Shown: positions 46,321-54,339 of the stretch, piece after piece | Numbering within the stretch: the stretch's first letter is position 1 | Layout: each line of letters starts with the position of its first letter | Assembly (NCBI RefSeq): GCF_905120465.1 | Contig: NZ_CAJHOF010000013.1 | Span: 1-54,770, forward strand | Reading direction: 5' to 3' | DNA: 54,770 nt | Source: Campylobacter majalis | GTDB taxonomy: Bacteria > Campylobacterota > Campylobacteria > Campylobacterales > Campylobacteraceae | The notes under the pieces: generated by a model | What the model saw: only the letters and a program-made list of their open reading frames with translations | What the model was told of the DNA's origin: nothing | The model's database searches: none | Translations under genes and position numbers: made by a program

Positions 46321-47493
46321 GTGTTAAAAGATAAGAAAATTTTACTAGCAGTTTGCGGCTCTGTATCATTTTATAAAGCTTATGAAATTTTATCTCACCT
46401 TAAAAAATTAGGTGCAGATGTGCGTGTGATGCTAAGCGATGGGGCATTAAAATTTACAAATCCTTTAAGCTTTGAAGCACTCACAAATCATGAAATTTTA
46501 TCAAGCGTAAATGAAAAATGGCAAGAAAAACTAAGCCATATAGAATATGCAAAATGCGATCTTGTTTTGATTGCACCAGCATCGGCAAACACAATAAATA
46601 AATACGCAAATGGCATAGCCGACACTGTCTTTTTGCAAACTCTAATCGCATCAGACGCACCAGTTATAATAGCACCAGCAGCGAATAATAAGATGCTAGA
46701 GCATTTTACTACACAAAAAAGCATCGAAATTTTAAAGCAAAATGGAGTAAGCGTAATTGAGCCACTTACTAAAATTTTAGCTTGTGGAGATCTTGGAAAA
46801 GGTGCTTTAGCTGAACCCAAAAGGATAATTTACGAAGTAAAAAAAGCCCTAAGCAAACAAACACTAATAGGCAAAAAGGTCGTCATAACAGGCGGTGGAA
46901 CAACCGAGAAAATCGATGATGTTAGGGCTATTACAAACCACTCAAGCGGTAAAATGTCAAAAGCTTTGGCTGACGCATTTTATTATGCTGGTGCTGATGT
47001 GACGTTGTTATCACACGTGAGCTACGAAGCACTTCCTTACCCATGTCATAATTTTCACGATACTAAAGATTTGCTAGATTTATGTAAGCAAAAGTGCAAA
47101 GATGCGGATTTGCTAATTATGAGTGCGGCAGTTAGCGACTACGTAAGTGCAAATGATTTTAACGGAAAACTTAAAAAATCAGACTTAGGCGAAAAGTGGG
47201 GGCTTTGGCTTGTTAAAAATATAGATATTTTAAGCGAACTTAAAGCATATAAATGCAAAAAAATTGGCTTTAAATTAGAAACAGATAAAAACACAGCCAT
47301 TAGTGATGCCAAAGCAACACTAAACAATAAAAATTTAGACGCCATATGTCTAAATATAATGAGTGATAGTGTAATATTTGGTGCAGACATGAACGAAATA
47401 ACATTTATTACAAAAAATAGCCAGACACTGCTATCACATGACACAAAAGAAAATTTAGCCAAGAAAATAGTGGAATTATCAGGCAATCTATGA
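46321..47493 (+). CDS. coaBC: Phosphopantothenoylcysteine decarboxylase/synthetase (CoaBC)
   Basis: A 390-residue bifunctional coenzyme A enzyme. The N-terminal CoaC flavoprotein (about 1-175) has PASANTINKYANGIADT and APAANNKM in its FMN/substrate site; the C-terminal CoaB ligase (about 185-390) has VITGGGTTEKIDDVRAITNHSSGKMS (quoted in part) and SAAVSDY, the acyl-CMP site. The start is GTG with AAGGAAA upstream. The next gene overlaps its stop by 4 nt (ATGA). Confidence 0.94.
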   Translation: MLKDKKILLAVCGSVSFYKAYEILSHLKKLGADVRVMLSDGALKFTNPLSFEALTNHEILSSVNEKWQEKLSHIEYAKCDLVLIAPASANTINKYANGIADTVFLQTLIASDAPVIIAPAANNKMLEHFTTQKSIEILKQNGVSVIEPLTKILACGDLGKGALAEPKRIIYEVKKALSKQTLIGKKVVITGGGTTEKIDDVRAITNHSSGKMSKALADAFYYAGADVTLLSHVSYEALPYPCHNFHDTKDLLDLCKQKCKDADLLIMSAAVSDYVSANDFNGKLKKSDLGEKWGLWLVKNIDILSELKAYKCKKIGFKLETDKNTAISDAKATLNNKNLDAICLNIMSDSVIFGADMNEITFITKNSQTLLSHDTKENLAKKIVELSGNL

Positions 47494-48170
47494 TAAACGC
47501 AATAAATAAAATCCAAAAACTAACAAATACTAAATCAAAAACAATTGAGCTTAACACGAGCTTACCAATTAGTCTAAAAGTAGCTGAAAAAATCGGACAT
47601 AATCGCTATATTTTAAATTTTGCCAATAAAAGCCTAAACACAAGAAGTGCAAAACAGCTAAACGTGGGTGCTGAATATTGGGGAGAGATCAGCAGCAATA
47701 GCGACAATATTATAATAACCGGACTTTATCAAAAACCTAGTTTTGATTTTATGGTGTTAGAAGATGGGCTTTTATTGATTGAACGACTTGTAAGTGAGCC
47801 TGATACGGCGTGGCTTTATGAGTATTTAAAGCAAAATTTACTCACGTGTAGCCAAAAAGAAAATTTTGAAATATACGCAAACATGCTTCTTGCATTGCAA
47901 AACAACACAATAAATATAGGCTTTAAATATAGTGAAAATTTAGGAGTTTTTCAATACAAAAAACAAAAAAATTATACAAAAATTTATCTAGTATTTTCCA
48001 ATTTTGCTCCACTTTTATTTGAGCTAGAAGCTAGTGATTTTAAAAAAATAACAACGCCTTTTAAAAAAGTGGCAAAGGCTTTAAATAACAGTTTTGAATG
48101 TGAAATAGCAGTAAGCGACGTCAAACCCTTATGGGTCAAAAATAATAGTTTAATAGATTTTAAAGGATGA
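47490..48170 (+). CDS. Conserved hypothetical protein
   Basis: A 226-residue cytoplasmic protein without membrane helices or signal peptide and without a motif I recognise. It is rich in Lys, Asn, Leu and Phe. The N-terminal part has an amphipathic start, then a beta-rich stretch (RYILNFANKSLNTRSAKQL near residue 40) resembling small RNA- or nucleotide-binding barrels, only as a guess. It is coupled to coaBC by a 4-nt overlap and to uppS by another. The same slot in C. jejuni (cj0823) is also hypothetical, so the gene is conserved in position and may matter in envelope or cofactor synthesis. Confidence 0.8.
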   Translation: MINAINKIQKLTNTKSKTIELNTSLPISLKVAEKIGHNRYILNFANKSLNTRSAKQLNVGAEYWGEISSNSDNIIITGLYQKPSFDFMVLEDGLLLIERLVSEPDTAWLYEYLKQNLLTCSQKENFEIYANMLLALQNNTINIGFKYSENLGVFQYKKQKNYTKIYLVFSNFAPLLFELEASDFKKITTPFKKVAKALNNSFECEIAVSDVKPLWVKNNSLIDFKG

Positions 48171-48844
48171 AAATGAATGAGCTAAAACACCTAGCTATAA
48201 TAATGGATGGCAACGGCAGGTGGGCTAAAAAACGTGGTTTTTTACGGACAAATGGGCACGAGGTTGGGGCTTTGGTAGTTGAAGATATGTGTGAATATTG
48301 CATAAACAATAATATTGAGATTTTAAGCCTTTATGCCTTTAGCACCGAAAATTGGAAACGTCCAAAAAGCGAAGTTGATTTTTTAATGAATTTGCTAAAC
48401 AAATTTTTAATTTCTCGCCAAGAAAAATTTATAAACAATGGCATAAAATTTCAAACCATAGGCGATATTACACCATTTAGTGATGAGTTAAAAAAGCAGA
48501 TAAAAATATTAAAAAACTTAACACAAAACAACTCAAGATTAAAGCTTAATCTAGCCATAAACTATGGCGGACGCGACGAGATAACAAGGGCTGTAAAAAA
48601 ACTAATGCAAAACAATACTGAAATTTCAGAAAACAGCATAAAACAAGCACTTGATGAGCCATGCGATATTGATTTGCTGGTGCGAACTGGTGGTGAGTTT
48701 AGACTATCAAATTTCATGCTTTTTCAGGCTAGTTATGCAGAGTTTGCCTTTACTGATACGCTATGGCCAGATTTTAATTCAGGACATTTAGATATAATTG
48801 TCAAAGATTTTAAAAACAAAAATCGTAGGTTTGGGGGACTTTAA
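48167..48844 (+). CDS. uppS: Undecaprenyl diphosphate synthase
   Basis: A 225-residue cis-prenyltransferase making the C55 carrier for peptidoglycan. Motifs: LAIIMDGNGRWAKKRGF with the catalytic Asp-Gly-Asn-Gly-Arg, LSLYAFSTENWKRP, and LLVRTGGEFRLSNFMLFQASYAEF with RxxGExRxS (both quoted within limits). The longest start is ATG 48167 overlapping the previous stop; ATG 48173 (MNELKH) is better placed, with AAAGG six bases upstream, and is preferred. Confidence 0.95.
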   Translation: MKMNELKHLAIIMDGNGRWAKKRGFLRTNGHEVGALVVEDMCEYCINNNIEILSLYAFSTENWKRPKSEVDFLMNLLNKFLISRQEKFINNGIKFQTIGDITPFSDELKKQIKILKNLTQNNSRLKLNLAINYGGRDEITRAVKKLMQNNTEISENSIKQALDEPCDIDLLVRTGGEFRLSNFMLFQASYAEFAFTDTLWPDFNSGHLDIIVKDFKNKNRRFGGL

Positions 48845-48845
48845 A

Positions 48846-49640
48846 ATGAGTGCGTTGGAGATTTTTAATTGCTCGATATTTTTTATACTTGGTCTTTGTA
48901 TGGGCTCATTTTCCAATGTTTTAATTTACAGATTGCCACGAAATAAAAGCATAGTTTTTCCAGCGTCTTCTTGTATAAATTGCAAAAAAAAGCTTAAATT
49001 TTACCACAATATACCAATTTTATCGTGGATATTTCTTAGCGGAAAATGTGCATATTGTAATAAAAAAATAAGCATTATTTATCCAGCTAGTGAAATAATA
49101 TGTGCATTTATAATGGTAAGTATAGCATGTAAATCTACGCACTTTTTCACACCAAATTTAAATGAGGTCATAGAAATAGCCTTACTTGGTCTGTTGTTTA
49201 TCACACTTTATTCGCTAAGCGTGATTGATATACAATACAAAGCCGTTCCAGAAATATTGCTTAACATCGGCATTGTCTTATCGACTGCATACGCAATCAC
49301 AAACAATGTATGGCAAGAGATACCATTTTATCACAATGTGTTAGCCGGAGTTGTGTTTGCGTTTGCATTTTGGATGCTTAGACTAATGGTAAGCAAAGCA
49401 CTAAAGCGTGAGGCAATGGGGGTGGCAGATATATTTATCGCATATGTTATTGGGGCTATACTTGGATACGCACTCGGTCTTGTGGCTATTTATATTGCAG
49501 CAGTTTTAACATTGCCGTTTTATGCCGTCATAGGACGCAAAAACTACGAATTAGCATTTGTGCCATTCTTATCGGTTAGCCTTTATTTGGTTTTTATATT
49601 TGAAAAATATTTCGCCATAGCATTAGGATATCTTTTATGA
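48846..49640 (+). CDS. Prepilin peptidase (A24 family)
   Basis: A polytopic aspartic protease of about 264 residues that cleaves type IV prepilin or pseudopilin leaders. It begins MSALEIFNCSIFFI; an upstream ATG at 48798 lies inside uppS and is less likely. A zinc-binding cytoplasmic loop has CINCKKKLKFYHNIPILSW and CAYCNKK (two CxxC). The catalytic Asp pair is in IDIQYKAVPE and GVADIFI. It likely processes the pseudopilin-like parts of the Campylobacter DNA-uptake (Cts) system. It overlaps the next gene by 4 nt. Confidence 0.9.
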   Translation: MSALEIFNCSIFFILGLCMGSFSNVLIYRLPRNKSIVFPASSCINCKKKLKFYHNIPILSWIFLSGKCAYCNKKISIIYPASEIICAFIMVSIACKSTHFFTPNLNEVIEIALLGLLFITLYSLSVIDIQYKAVPEILLNIGIVLSTAYAITNNVWQEIPFYHNVLAGVVFAFAFWMLRLMVSKALKREAMGVADIFIAYVIGAILGYALGLVAIYIAAVLTLPFYAVIGRKNYELAFVPFLSVSLYLVFIFEKYFAIALGYLL

Positions 49641-50656
49641 GTAGAGTAAATTTATATATTTTACAAAATTTTCTAGGCACATTTGCTTCACTATTTTCAA
49701 CACTATTTTTAATAATGTCAATTGTGTTTTTTATACAGATTGCCAGAATAACATCATATATTGAAGTTACTTTTTTTGAGCTTGCTAAGCTATATTTGTT
49801 TATGCTGCCACGTGTTTTGCTCTTTGTCTTGCCAATTTCATTTTTTGTCTCACTTAGCATGACGCTTTTTAGGCTATCTAAAGAAAACGAAAGTATAGTA
49901 ATCTTTACATTAGGGCATTCTCCAAAACATATAGCAAAATTTTTTATGATTTTATCTGGCGTCTTGTCTATATTGCTGCTAATTATCGCATTAGCACTAA
50001 TTCCAAAAGCAGCTGAGCTAAATACAAATTTTATAAATTATAAAAAAACTATTGCCAAGCTAAATTTAAAAGGCGGAGAATTTGGGCAAAAATTTTCAGA
50101 TTGGATAGTGTATATTAGTGACGAAGATACCAAAAACGATAAAACAATATACAAAGATATCGCGATGTATAATTCAAACGAAAATCGCCTAATTTTAGCC
50201 AAAAATGCACAAATATCAAATGAAAACACAGGCATACAACTTGAACTAAACGATGGAACAATATATGATATATCAAGCATAGTTTTTCATAAGAGCAACT
50301 TTAAAAGTATGAAAATACGCACCATACAAGATAACTCAATAGATAAAGTAAATAGCATAAAAGAATACTGGCAACAAGCACTAACAAACAAAAAACGACG
50401 AAAAGACCTAATCACCTACGTTTTAGTTGCACTGTTTCCGTTAGCTTCTACGCTATTTGCGATCAGTTTTGGAATAGTGACTTACAGATACGATCGAGGA
50501 ATGGTTTATATTGGCACATTTAGTGTATTGTTTGCGTATTTTGCATTAATCATGTTGCTAAATTCTCATACACAAATCGCAATTCCAATTGTATTTTTTA
50601 GCTTTTTATTCGTCTCATTTATAGTATATTTACAAAAAATTGCAAAAAAATACTAA
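49637..50656 (+). CDS. LptF/LptG family permease (YjgP/YjgQ)
   Basis: A 339-residue inner-membrane protein with three N-terminal helices (about 12-35, 50-75, 95-115), a periplasmic beta-jellyroll (about 125-245) and three C-terminal helices (about 255-335), the YjgP/YjgQ plan. Together with LptB it would extract lipopolysaccharide or lipooligosaccharide for transport to the surface. LptF and LptG cannot be told apart here. It overlaps the prepilin peptidase by 4 nt and truA by one base. Confidence 0.88.
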   Translation: MSRVNLYILQNFLGTFASLFSTLFLIMSIVFFIQIARITSYIEVTFFELAKLYLFMLPRVLLFVLPISFFVSLSMTLFRLSKENESIVIFTLGHSPKHIAKFFMILSGVLSILLLIIALALIPKAAELNTNFINYKKTIAKLNLKGGEFGQKFSDWIVYISDEDTKNDKTIYKDIAMYNSNENRLILAKNAQISNENTGIQLELNDGTIYDISSIVFHKSNFKSMKIRTIQDNSIDKVNSIKEYWQQALTNKKRRKDLITYVLVALFPLASTLFAISFGIVTYRYDRGMVYIGTFSVLFAYFALIMLLNSHTQIAIPIVFFSFLFVSFIVYLQKIAKKY

Positions 50657-51381
50657 TGAAAATAAAACTAATTATAAGCTATGATGGCTCAAAATTTCAA
50701 GGCTCACAAACACAGCCACACCAAAATGCCGTTGAAGATGTGCTAAGCACTGCATTAAGTCGTGTTGGTATATATGAAAAACCTAGCTCGAGCTCACGCA
50801 CCGATAAGGGGGTTCATGCAAACAATCAAGTTGTTTGCGTTAGGTGCGGTGAGCATTTTAGCGATTTAAACCGACTAAAATCCCTGATAAATTGCCATGC
50901 ACACCCCTATATACATATAAAAAAAATCCAAAAAGTAAGCGAAAATTTTCAAGTGCGTTTTGACGCTAAAGCCAGAGCTTATCGCTACATTATAAGCCAT
51001 GATGAGTTTAGTGTGTTTGAGTCTGATTATGTCGTATATATGCCAAAATTTGACATCAAAAAAGCAAATGAAGTGCTTCAAAATTTCATCGGCACTCACG
51101 ATTTTAGCTCATTTATGAAAACTGGAAGCGATACAAAAAGTCCTATTAGAGAAATTTCAAAAGCATTTTGCTACGAATATAAAAATAAAACGATTATTGT
51201 ATTTAAAGCAAATGGGTTTTTGCGTGGGCAAGTAAGGCTTATGGTTGCGTGTTTGCTAAAATCATTAAAATACAAAAACTCATCTGAGTTGCTAAAAGCC
51301 CAGCTGCAAAACACCAAAATTCTCACTCGCATTCCAGCTCCACCACAAGGGCTATATTTAAACAGAGTTTTTTATAATTAG
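50656..51381 (+). CDS. truA: tRNA pseudouridine(38-40) synthase TruA
   Basis: A 241-residue enzyme modifying the anticodon stem. It has YDGSKFQGSQTQPHQNAVED, then SSSSRTDKGVHANNQVV with the catalytic Asp (residue about 49), RFDAKARAYRY, and GTHDFSSFMKTGS. These are all diagnostic TruA segments. It starts directly at the stop of the LptF/G gene. The position after cj0826 matches cj0827. Confidence 0.95.
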   Translation: MKIKLIISYDGSKFQGSQTQPHQNAVEDVLSTALSRVGIYEKPSSSSRTDKGVHANNQVVCVRCGEHFSDLNRLKSLINCHAHPYIHIKKIQKVSENFQVRFDAKARAYRYIISHDEFSVFESDYVVYMPKFDIKKANEVLQNFIGTHDFSSFMKTGSDTKSPIREISKAFCYEYKNKTIIVFKANGFLRGQVRLMVACLLKSLKYKNSSELLKAQLQNTKILTRIPAPPQGLYLNRVFYN

Positions 51382-51479
51382 CTTTAATAAGCTTATAGAT
51401 TTTGTATATTTAAGAGCCTTGATGCTAATTACAAATGATAATTTTAGCCATTAAAAAGCTTTTGCCCATAAAAACAAAA

Positions 51480-51509
51480 AGGCGGATTTATCAAGCACAA
51501 AATCCACCT
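51480..51509 (-). terminator. Intrinsic terminator of argD
   Basis: On the minus strand AGGTGGATTT pairs with AAATCCGCCT (51480-51509; one C-A mismatch) and is followed by TTTTGTTTTT, a clear T-tract, about 6 nt after the argD stop. On the plus strand it may also act on truA, though without a T-tract. Confidence 0.8.
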
Positions 51510-51514
51510 AAAAT

Positions 51515-52678
51515 TTATAGCTGTTTTAAAGCCAATCTTAGCCTATCAAAGCCAAGTTTCATCTCATCTGCACTGATGTTTAGTGGTGGCAAAAATCTTA
51601 ATGTTTTTGCTCCAGATCTAAGCACTAAAACTCGCTGTTTTAACGCCAACTTCATAATCTTTGCTAAATCAACGCCCTGCTTTGCTTCAAGCCCAAGCAT
51701 TAAGCCAAGCCCAGTTTTTCTCTCAAATATTTCACCAAAGTCAGTCAAAATTTCATCCAAATATAGATTAAATTCATTTATTACATCATCAATCTCGCCC
51801 AATTTTTTAAGCCTTTTTAGCTCTTTTAGTGTCGCATTTGCAACAGCGGTTGCTAAGAAATTTCCGCCAAATGTCGAGCCGTGATCGCCTGGCGTAAAAA
51901 TATTATGCTTACTAACGCAAGCACCTATGCTAACTCCACCACCAAGCCCCTTTGCAAACGTGATAACGTCTGGCTCTATGCCATAATGCTTTGATGCTAC
52001 AAACTCGCCGGTTCGATAAATGCCGCATTGCACTTCATCTGTTATGAGTAAAATTTTGCGTTTTTCTAACTCTACGCTTAAGCGTTTTACTTCGTTTTTA
52101 TCAAGCGATTTTATCCCACCCTCACCTTGAACTAGCTCTATCATTACGGCTGCTGTTTTGTCGCTTAAGTTTTTAATAATCTCATCAATCGTATCATAAA
52201 AACTAAATCCATCAATATACGGTGCAAAAATTTCTGGATGAAATTTATCCTGTCCTGTTAGCTTTAAAGTAGCCAAAGTGCGACCGTGAAAAGAGTTGCT
52301 AAGCGATATAATCTCGTATCGTTTTTGTGCAAATTTCTCAGTGCCATATTTTCTAGCAAGTTTAATCGCACACTCATTTGCTTCAGCACCAGAGTTACAA
52401 AAAAATGCATAAGTTTGATATCCGAGTAGTTTTGAAATACGTTTTGCTAGTTTTTCTTGTGGTTTGATGTGATATAAATTTGAAGTATGAAGCAGACGTG
52501 ATGATTGCTTTATGATGGCATCTGTAATTAGCTGATTTGAATATCCTAAAGCATTTACTCCTATTCCAGAAGCAAAGTCTATATAATCGCGTCCCTTTTT
52601 ATCAAAAAGTACCGAGTTTTTGCCATGCACAAAACCAACATCAAACCTTAAATATGTGTTCATAAGATACATTTTCAA
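51515..52678 (-). CDS. argD: Acetylornithine aminotransferase
   Basis: A PLP-dependent class III aminotransferase of up to 387 residues in arginine synthesis (also able to act in lysine synthesis in some bacteria). It has CNSGAEANECAIKLARKYG, SNSFHGRTLATLKLTG, LLITDEVQCGIYRTG and the PLP-Lys segment TFAKGLGGGVSIGA. The longest start is TTG 52678; ATG 52672, with AAAGG seven bases upstream, is preferred. It overlaps the TRIC gene stop and forms an operon with it. A terminator follows. Confidence 0.94.
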   Translation of the reverse strand: MKMYLMNTYLRFDVGFVHGKNSVLFDKKGRDYIDFASGIGVNALGYSNQLITDAIIKQSSRLLHTSNLYHIKPQEKLAKRISKLLGYQTYAFFCNSGAEANECAIKLARKYGTEKFAQKRYEIISLSNSFHGRTLATLKLTGQDKFHPEIFAPYIDGFSFYDTIDEIIKNLSDKTAAVMIELVQGEGGIKSLDKNEVKRLSVELEKRKILLITDEVQCGIYRTGEFVASKHYGIEPDVITFAKGLGGGVSIGACVSKHNIFTPGDHGSTFGGNFLATAVANATLKELKRLKKLGEIDDVINEFNLYLDEILTDFGEIFERKTGLGLMLGLEAKQGVDLAKIMKLALKQRVLVLRSGAKTLRFLPPLNISADEMKLGFDRLRLALKQL

Positions 52679-53295
52679 TCCTTTAACAGCGGTAGCGACC
52701 AGCCCCTATAATATGCTAATAATCTAAAAATTATACCAAATATCAGTAAAAAAATCGTGAAAAACAAACTAGAAAAACCCAAGCAAAATGCGACGTAATA
52801 CAGCACTCCAACCACAATACTAATCGTTCCATAAAGCCCAGTTGATAAAAACCACGGAACTTCATTTAGCAAAATATCGCGTAAAATACCGCCTCCAACG
52901 CCGTTACTAAAAGCAATCAATGCTACGCCAAATACGTTATATCCATGCTCACTTGCTACTATCGCACCAACAATTGAAAAGCAAATAACATCAACTGCGT
53001 CCGTAAAAATAAACACAAATTTTTTCTCAATGCGTTCTTTTTTACTATATAATTTAACCCTGTTTGCCACAACTATCATTACTAAAACAATAACGCATGG
53101 CATATAGTGCGTAAAGCTGTAAATGTCGCGTCCAACAAGCACATCTCTAAGCACCCCACCACCAAGTGCAGTAAGAAATGCCGCTACAAAAACACCAAGC
53201 CAATCGCACCCTTTTTTCACAGCAAACAAATATCCACTAATAGACGCCGAAGCCATGCCAATAGATTCAACAACTACAAAAAAGTCCATTTTCAC
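52675..53295 (-). CDS. TRIC/YadS-family membrane protein (UPF0126)
   Basis: A 204-206-residue inner-membrane protein with about seven helices in two repeats, each with a glycine motif: GGGVLRDVLVGRD in the first and GGGILRDILLNEVPW in the second. This is the bacterial trimeric intracellular cation-channel-like family; the physiological ion or substrate is unsettled. GTG 53295 is the longest start, but ATG 53289 has AAAGG seven bases upstream. It is the first gene of the unit with argD. Confidence 0.92.
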   Translation of the reverse strand: MKMDFFVVVESIGMASASISGYLFAVKKGCDWLGVFVAAFLTALGGGVLRDVLVGRDIYSFTHYMPCVIVLVMIVVANRVKLYSKKERIEKKFVFIFTDAVDVICFSIVGAIVASEHGYNVFGVALIAFSNGVGGGILRDILLNEVPWFLSTGLYGTISIVVGVLYYVAFCLGFSSLFFTIFLLIFGIIFRLLAYYRGWSLPLLKD

Positions 53296-53310
53296 ACCTT
53301 TAAAGCGGAT

Positions 53311-53318
53311 ATTTTATA
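53311..53318 (-). promoter_or_regulatory. -10 element for the TRIC-argD unit
   Basis: The minus strand has TATAAAAT, with a transcription start expected near 53303 and AAAGG just before the ATG. The upstream DNA is T/A-rich without a clear -35 box, as usual in this genus. It separates the housekeeping unit from the exoprotein remnants upstream. Confidence 0.5.
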
Positions 53319-53385
53319 TAAATTTTGTGAAAAATTTAATTAATTTTTTATGTTTGAAATGTTTAGGCTGGATCGTTAGCTTGTA

Positions 53386-53964
53386 TTATAGCATCTTTAT
53401 GTTAGACGAGAATTTATCCTTTATAAGTTCTATAAGCTTGGTTTTTTCATTTATGCTTATGCTTTTATCTTGGAGTATCTGCTCTAAATAAGGAGACATA
53501 AATTTTGATGTTTGGTATTGTGCTATATTATCACCTACTTTTTTATTAAATGACAAGTCACCAGTTTTAATAACATATTCTAGTGCCTTTGTAATAGCCG
53601 TAGCTTTATTATAATCATCTTCTATTTCTTTCCTACTATCTTTTGTAAATAACCTCATATCCACACTAGCATCTACATTTGATGATATGTTTGTAGAGTA
53701 TAGCTCTTTGTTTATATTTTTTGTATCTATGTTTAGTCTATCTGTATCATCTGAACTATCTTTATCTTTTATATTTAGATTTCCTTGCCCTATAGTAGCT
53801 AGAGTTTTACTTGATAAATAACCTTGGTTTTGTGAATTTGAATAATTTACACTTGTGATTTTGGAGTTTAGCAATAAACTAGCGTTTGATGTAGTTTGAA
53901 AAAATAGTAATATTACCAAAAATATTAAATTTAGAAATTTAATTAGTTTCATCGATACTACCAC
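53386..53964 (-). CDS. Orphan exoprotein (FHA/CdiA-like) fragment with its own signal sequence
   Basis: A 192-residue protein. Residues about 5-28 form a basic N-terminus and hydrophobic helix like a signal peptide (KLIKFLNLIFLVILLFF, then NAS). From about 40 on it matches the pre-toxin region of large haemagglutinin exoproteins: SKTLATIGQGNLNIKDKDSSDD, DRLNIDTKNINKELYSTN, SSNVDASVDMRLFTKDSRKEI (quoted in parts). No beta-helix or toxin domain is present. The start is uncertain: GTG 53964 with AAAGG eight bases upstream, or ATG 53952. It follows the immunity-like gene by 50 nt. It may be a displaced remnant of an exoprotein C-terminus or a small secreted protein; function unknown. Confidence 0.65.
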   Translation of the reverse strand: MVVSMKLIKFLNLIFLVILLFFQTTSNASLLLNSKITSVNYSNSQNQGYLSSKTLATIGQGNLNIKDKDSSDDTDRLNIDTKNINKELYSTNISSNVDASVDMRLFTKDSRKEIEDDYNKATAITKALEYVIKTGDLSFNKKVGDNIAQYQTSKFMSPYLEQILQDKSISINEKTKLIELIKDKFSSNIKML

Positions 53965-54014
53965 TATTTTTGCCTTTAAATTTTGATATTTTTTTATTTT
54001 ATTTCCAATTTGGT

Positions 54015-54338
54015 CTAGTTAAGCTTCCTATTATTTAATTCTTTATCTTTTTGTTTGCACAAGAGTATCAATTTATCTAGCTTTTGTTTATACTTAACAA
54101 GCAAATCTAATTCTCCTGATTTAATATGCACATCAGATAAAAGTCTATCAAATTCGTTTCTACAATTAACAATATTTATATCTAAATTACCTTGTTTTAT
54201 AAACGACGAAACAGCCCCCATAACAAACCCATCTAGTTCTGCTAGTTCGGAAAATAAATCATACAATTCATCTTCTTGCGGAATGGGCGGAAATTCTGTT
54301 TCCATTACTTTTTTATATTCTTGTTCTATTTTAAACAT
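54015..54338 (-). CDS. Putative immunity protein for the adjacent toxin
   Basis: A 107-residue, acidic, mostly helical protein without signal peptide or membrane helix (MFKIEQEYKKVMETEFPP... KELNNRKLN). I do not recognise a named family. It starts one base after the toxin-like gene's stop (TAA-T-ATG), with GGGA six bases upstream. Small acidic cytoplasmic proteins encoded directly after a polymorphic-toxin C-terminus are typically cognate immunity proteins, which is the inference here. Confidence 0.55.
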   Translation of the reverse strand: MFKIEQEYKKVMETEFPPIPQEDELYDLFSELAELDGFVMGAVSSFIKQGNLDINIVNCRNEFDRLLSDVHIKSGELDLLVKYKQKLDKLILLCKQKDKELNNRKLN

Positions 54339-54339
54339 A

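Noticed and set aside
48798-48845. Upstream start extending the prepilin peptidase by 16 residues
   Set aside because: The extension lies inside uppS; MSALEIF at 48846 gives the normal N-terminus of the family.
51435-51884. A 149-codon plus-strand frame between truA and argD
   Set aside because: It is antisense to the argD coding region and terminator; argD is clearly real, and the frame has no family features.
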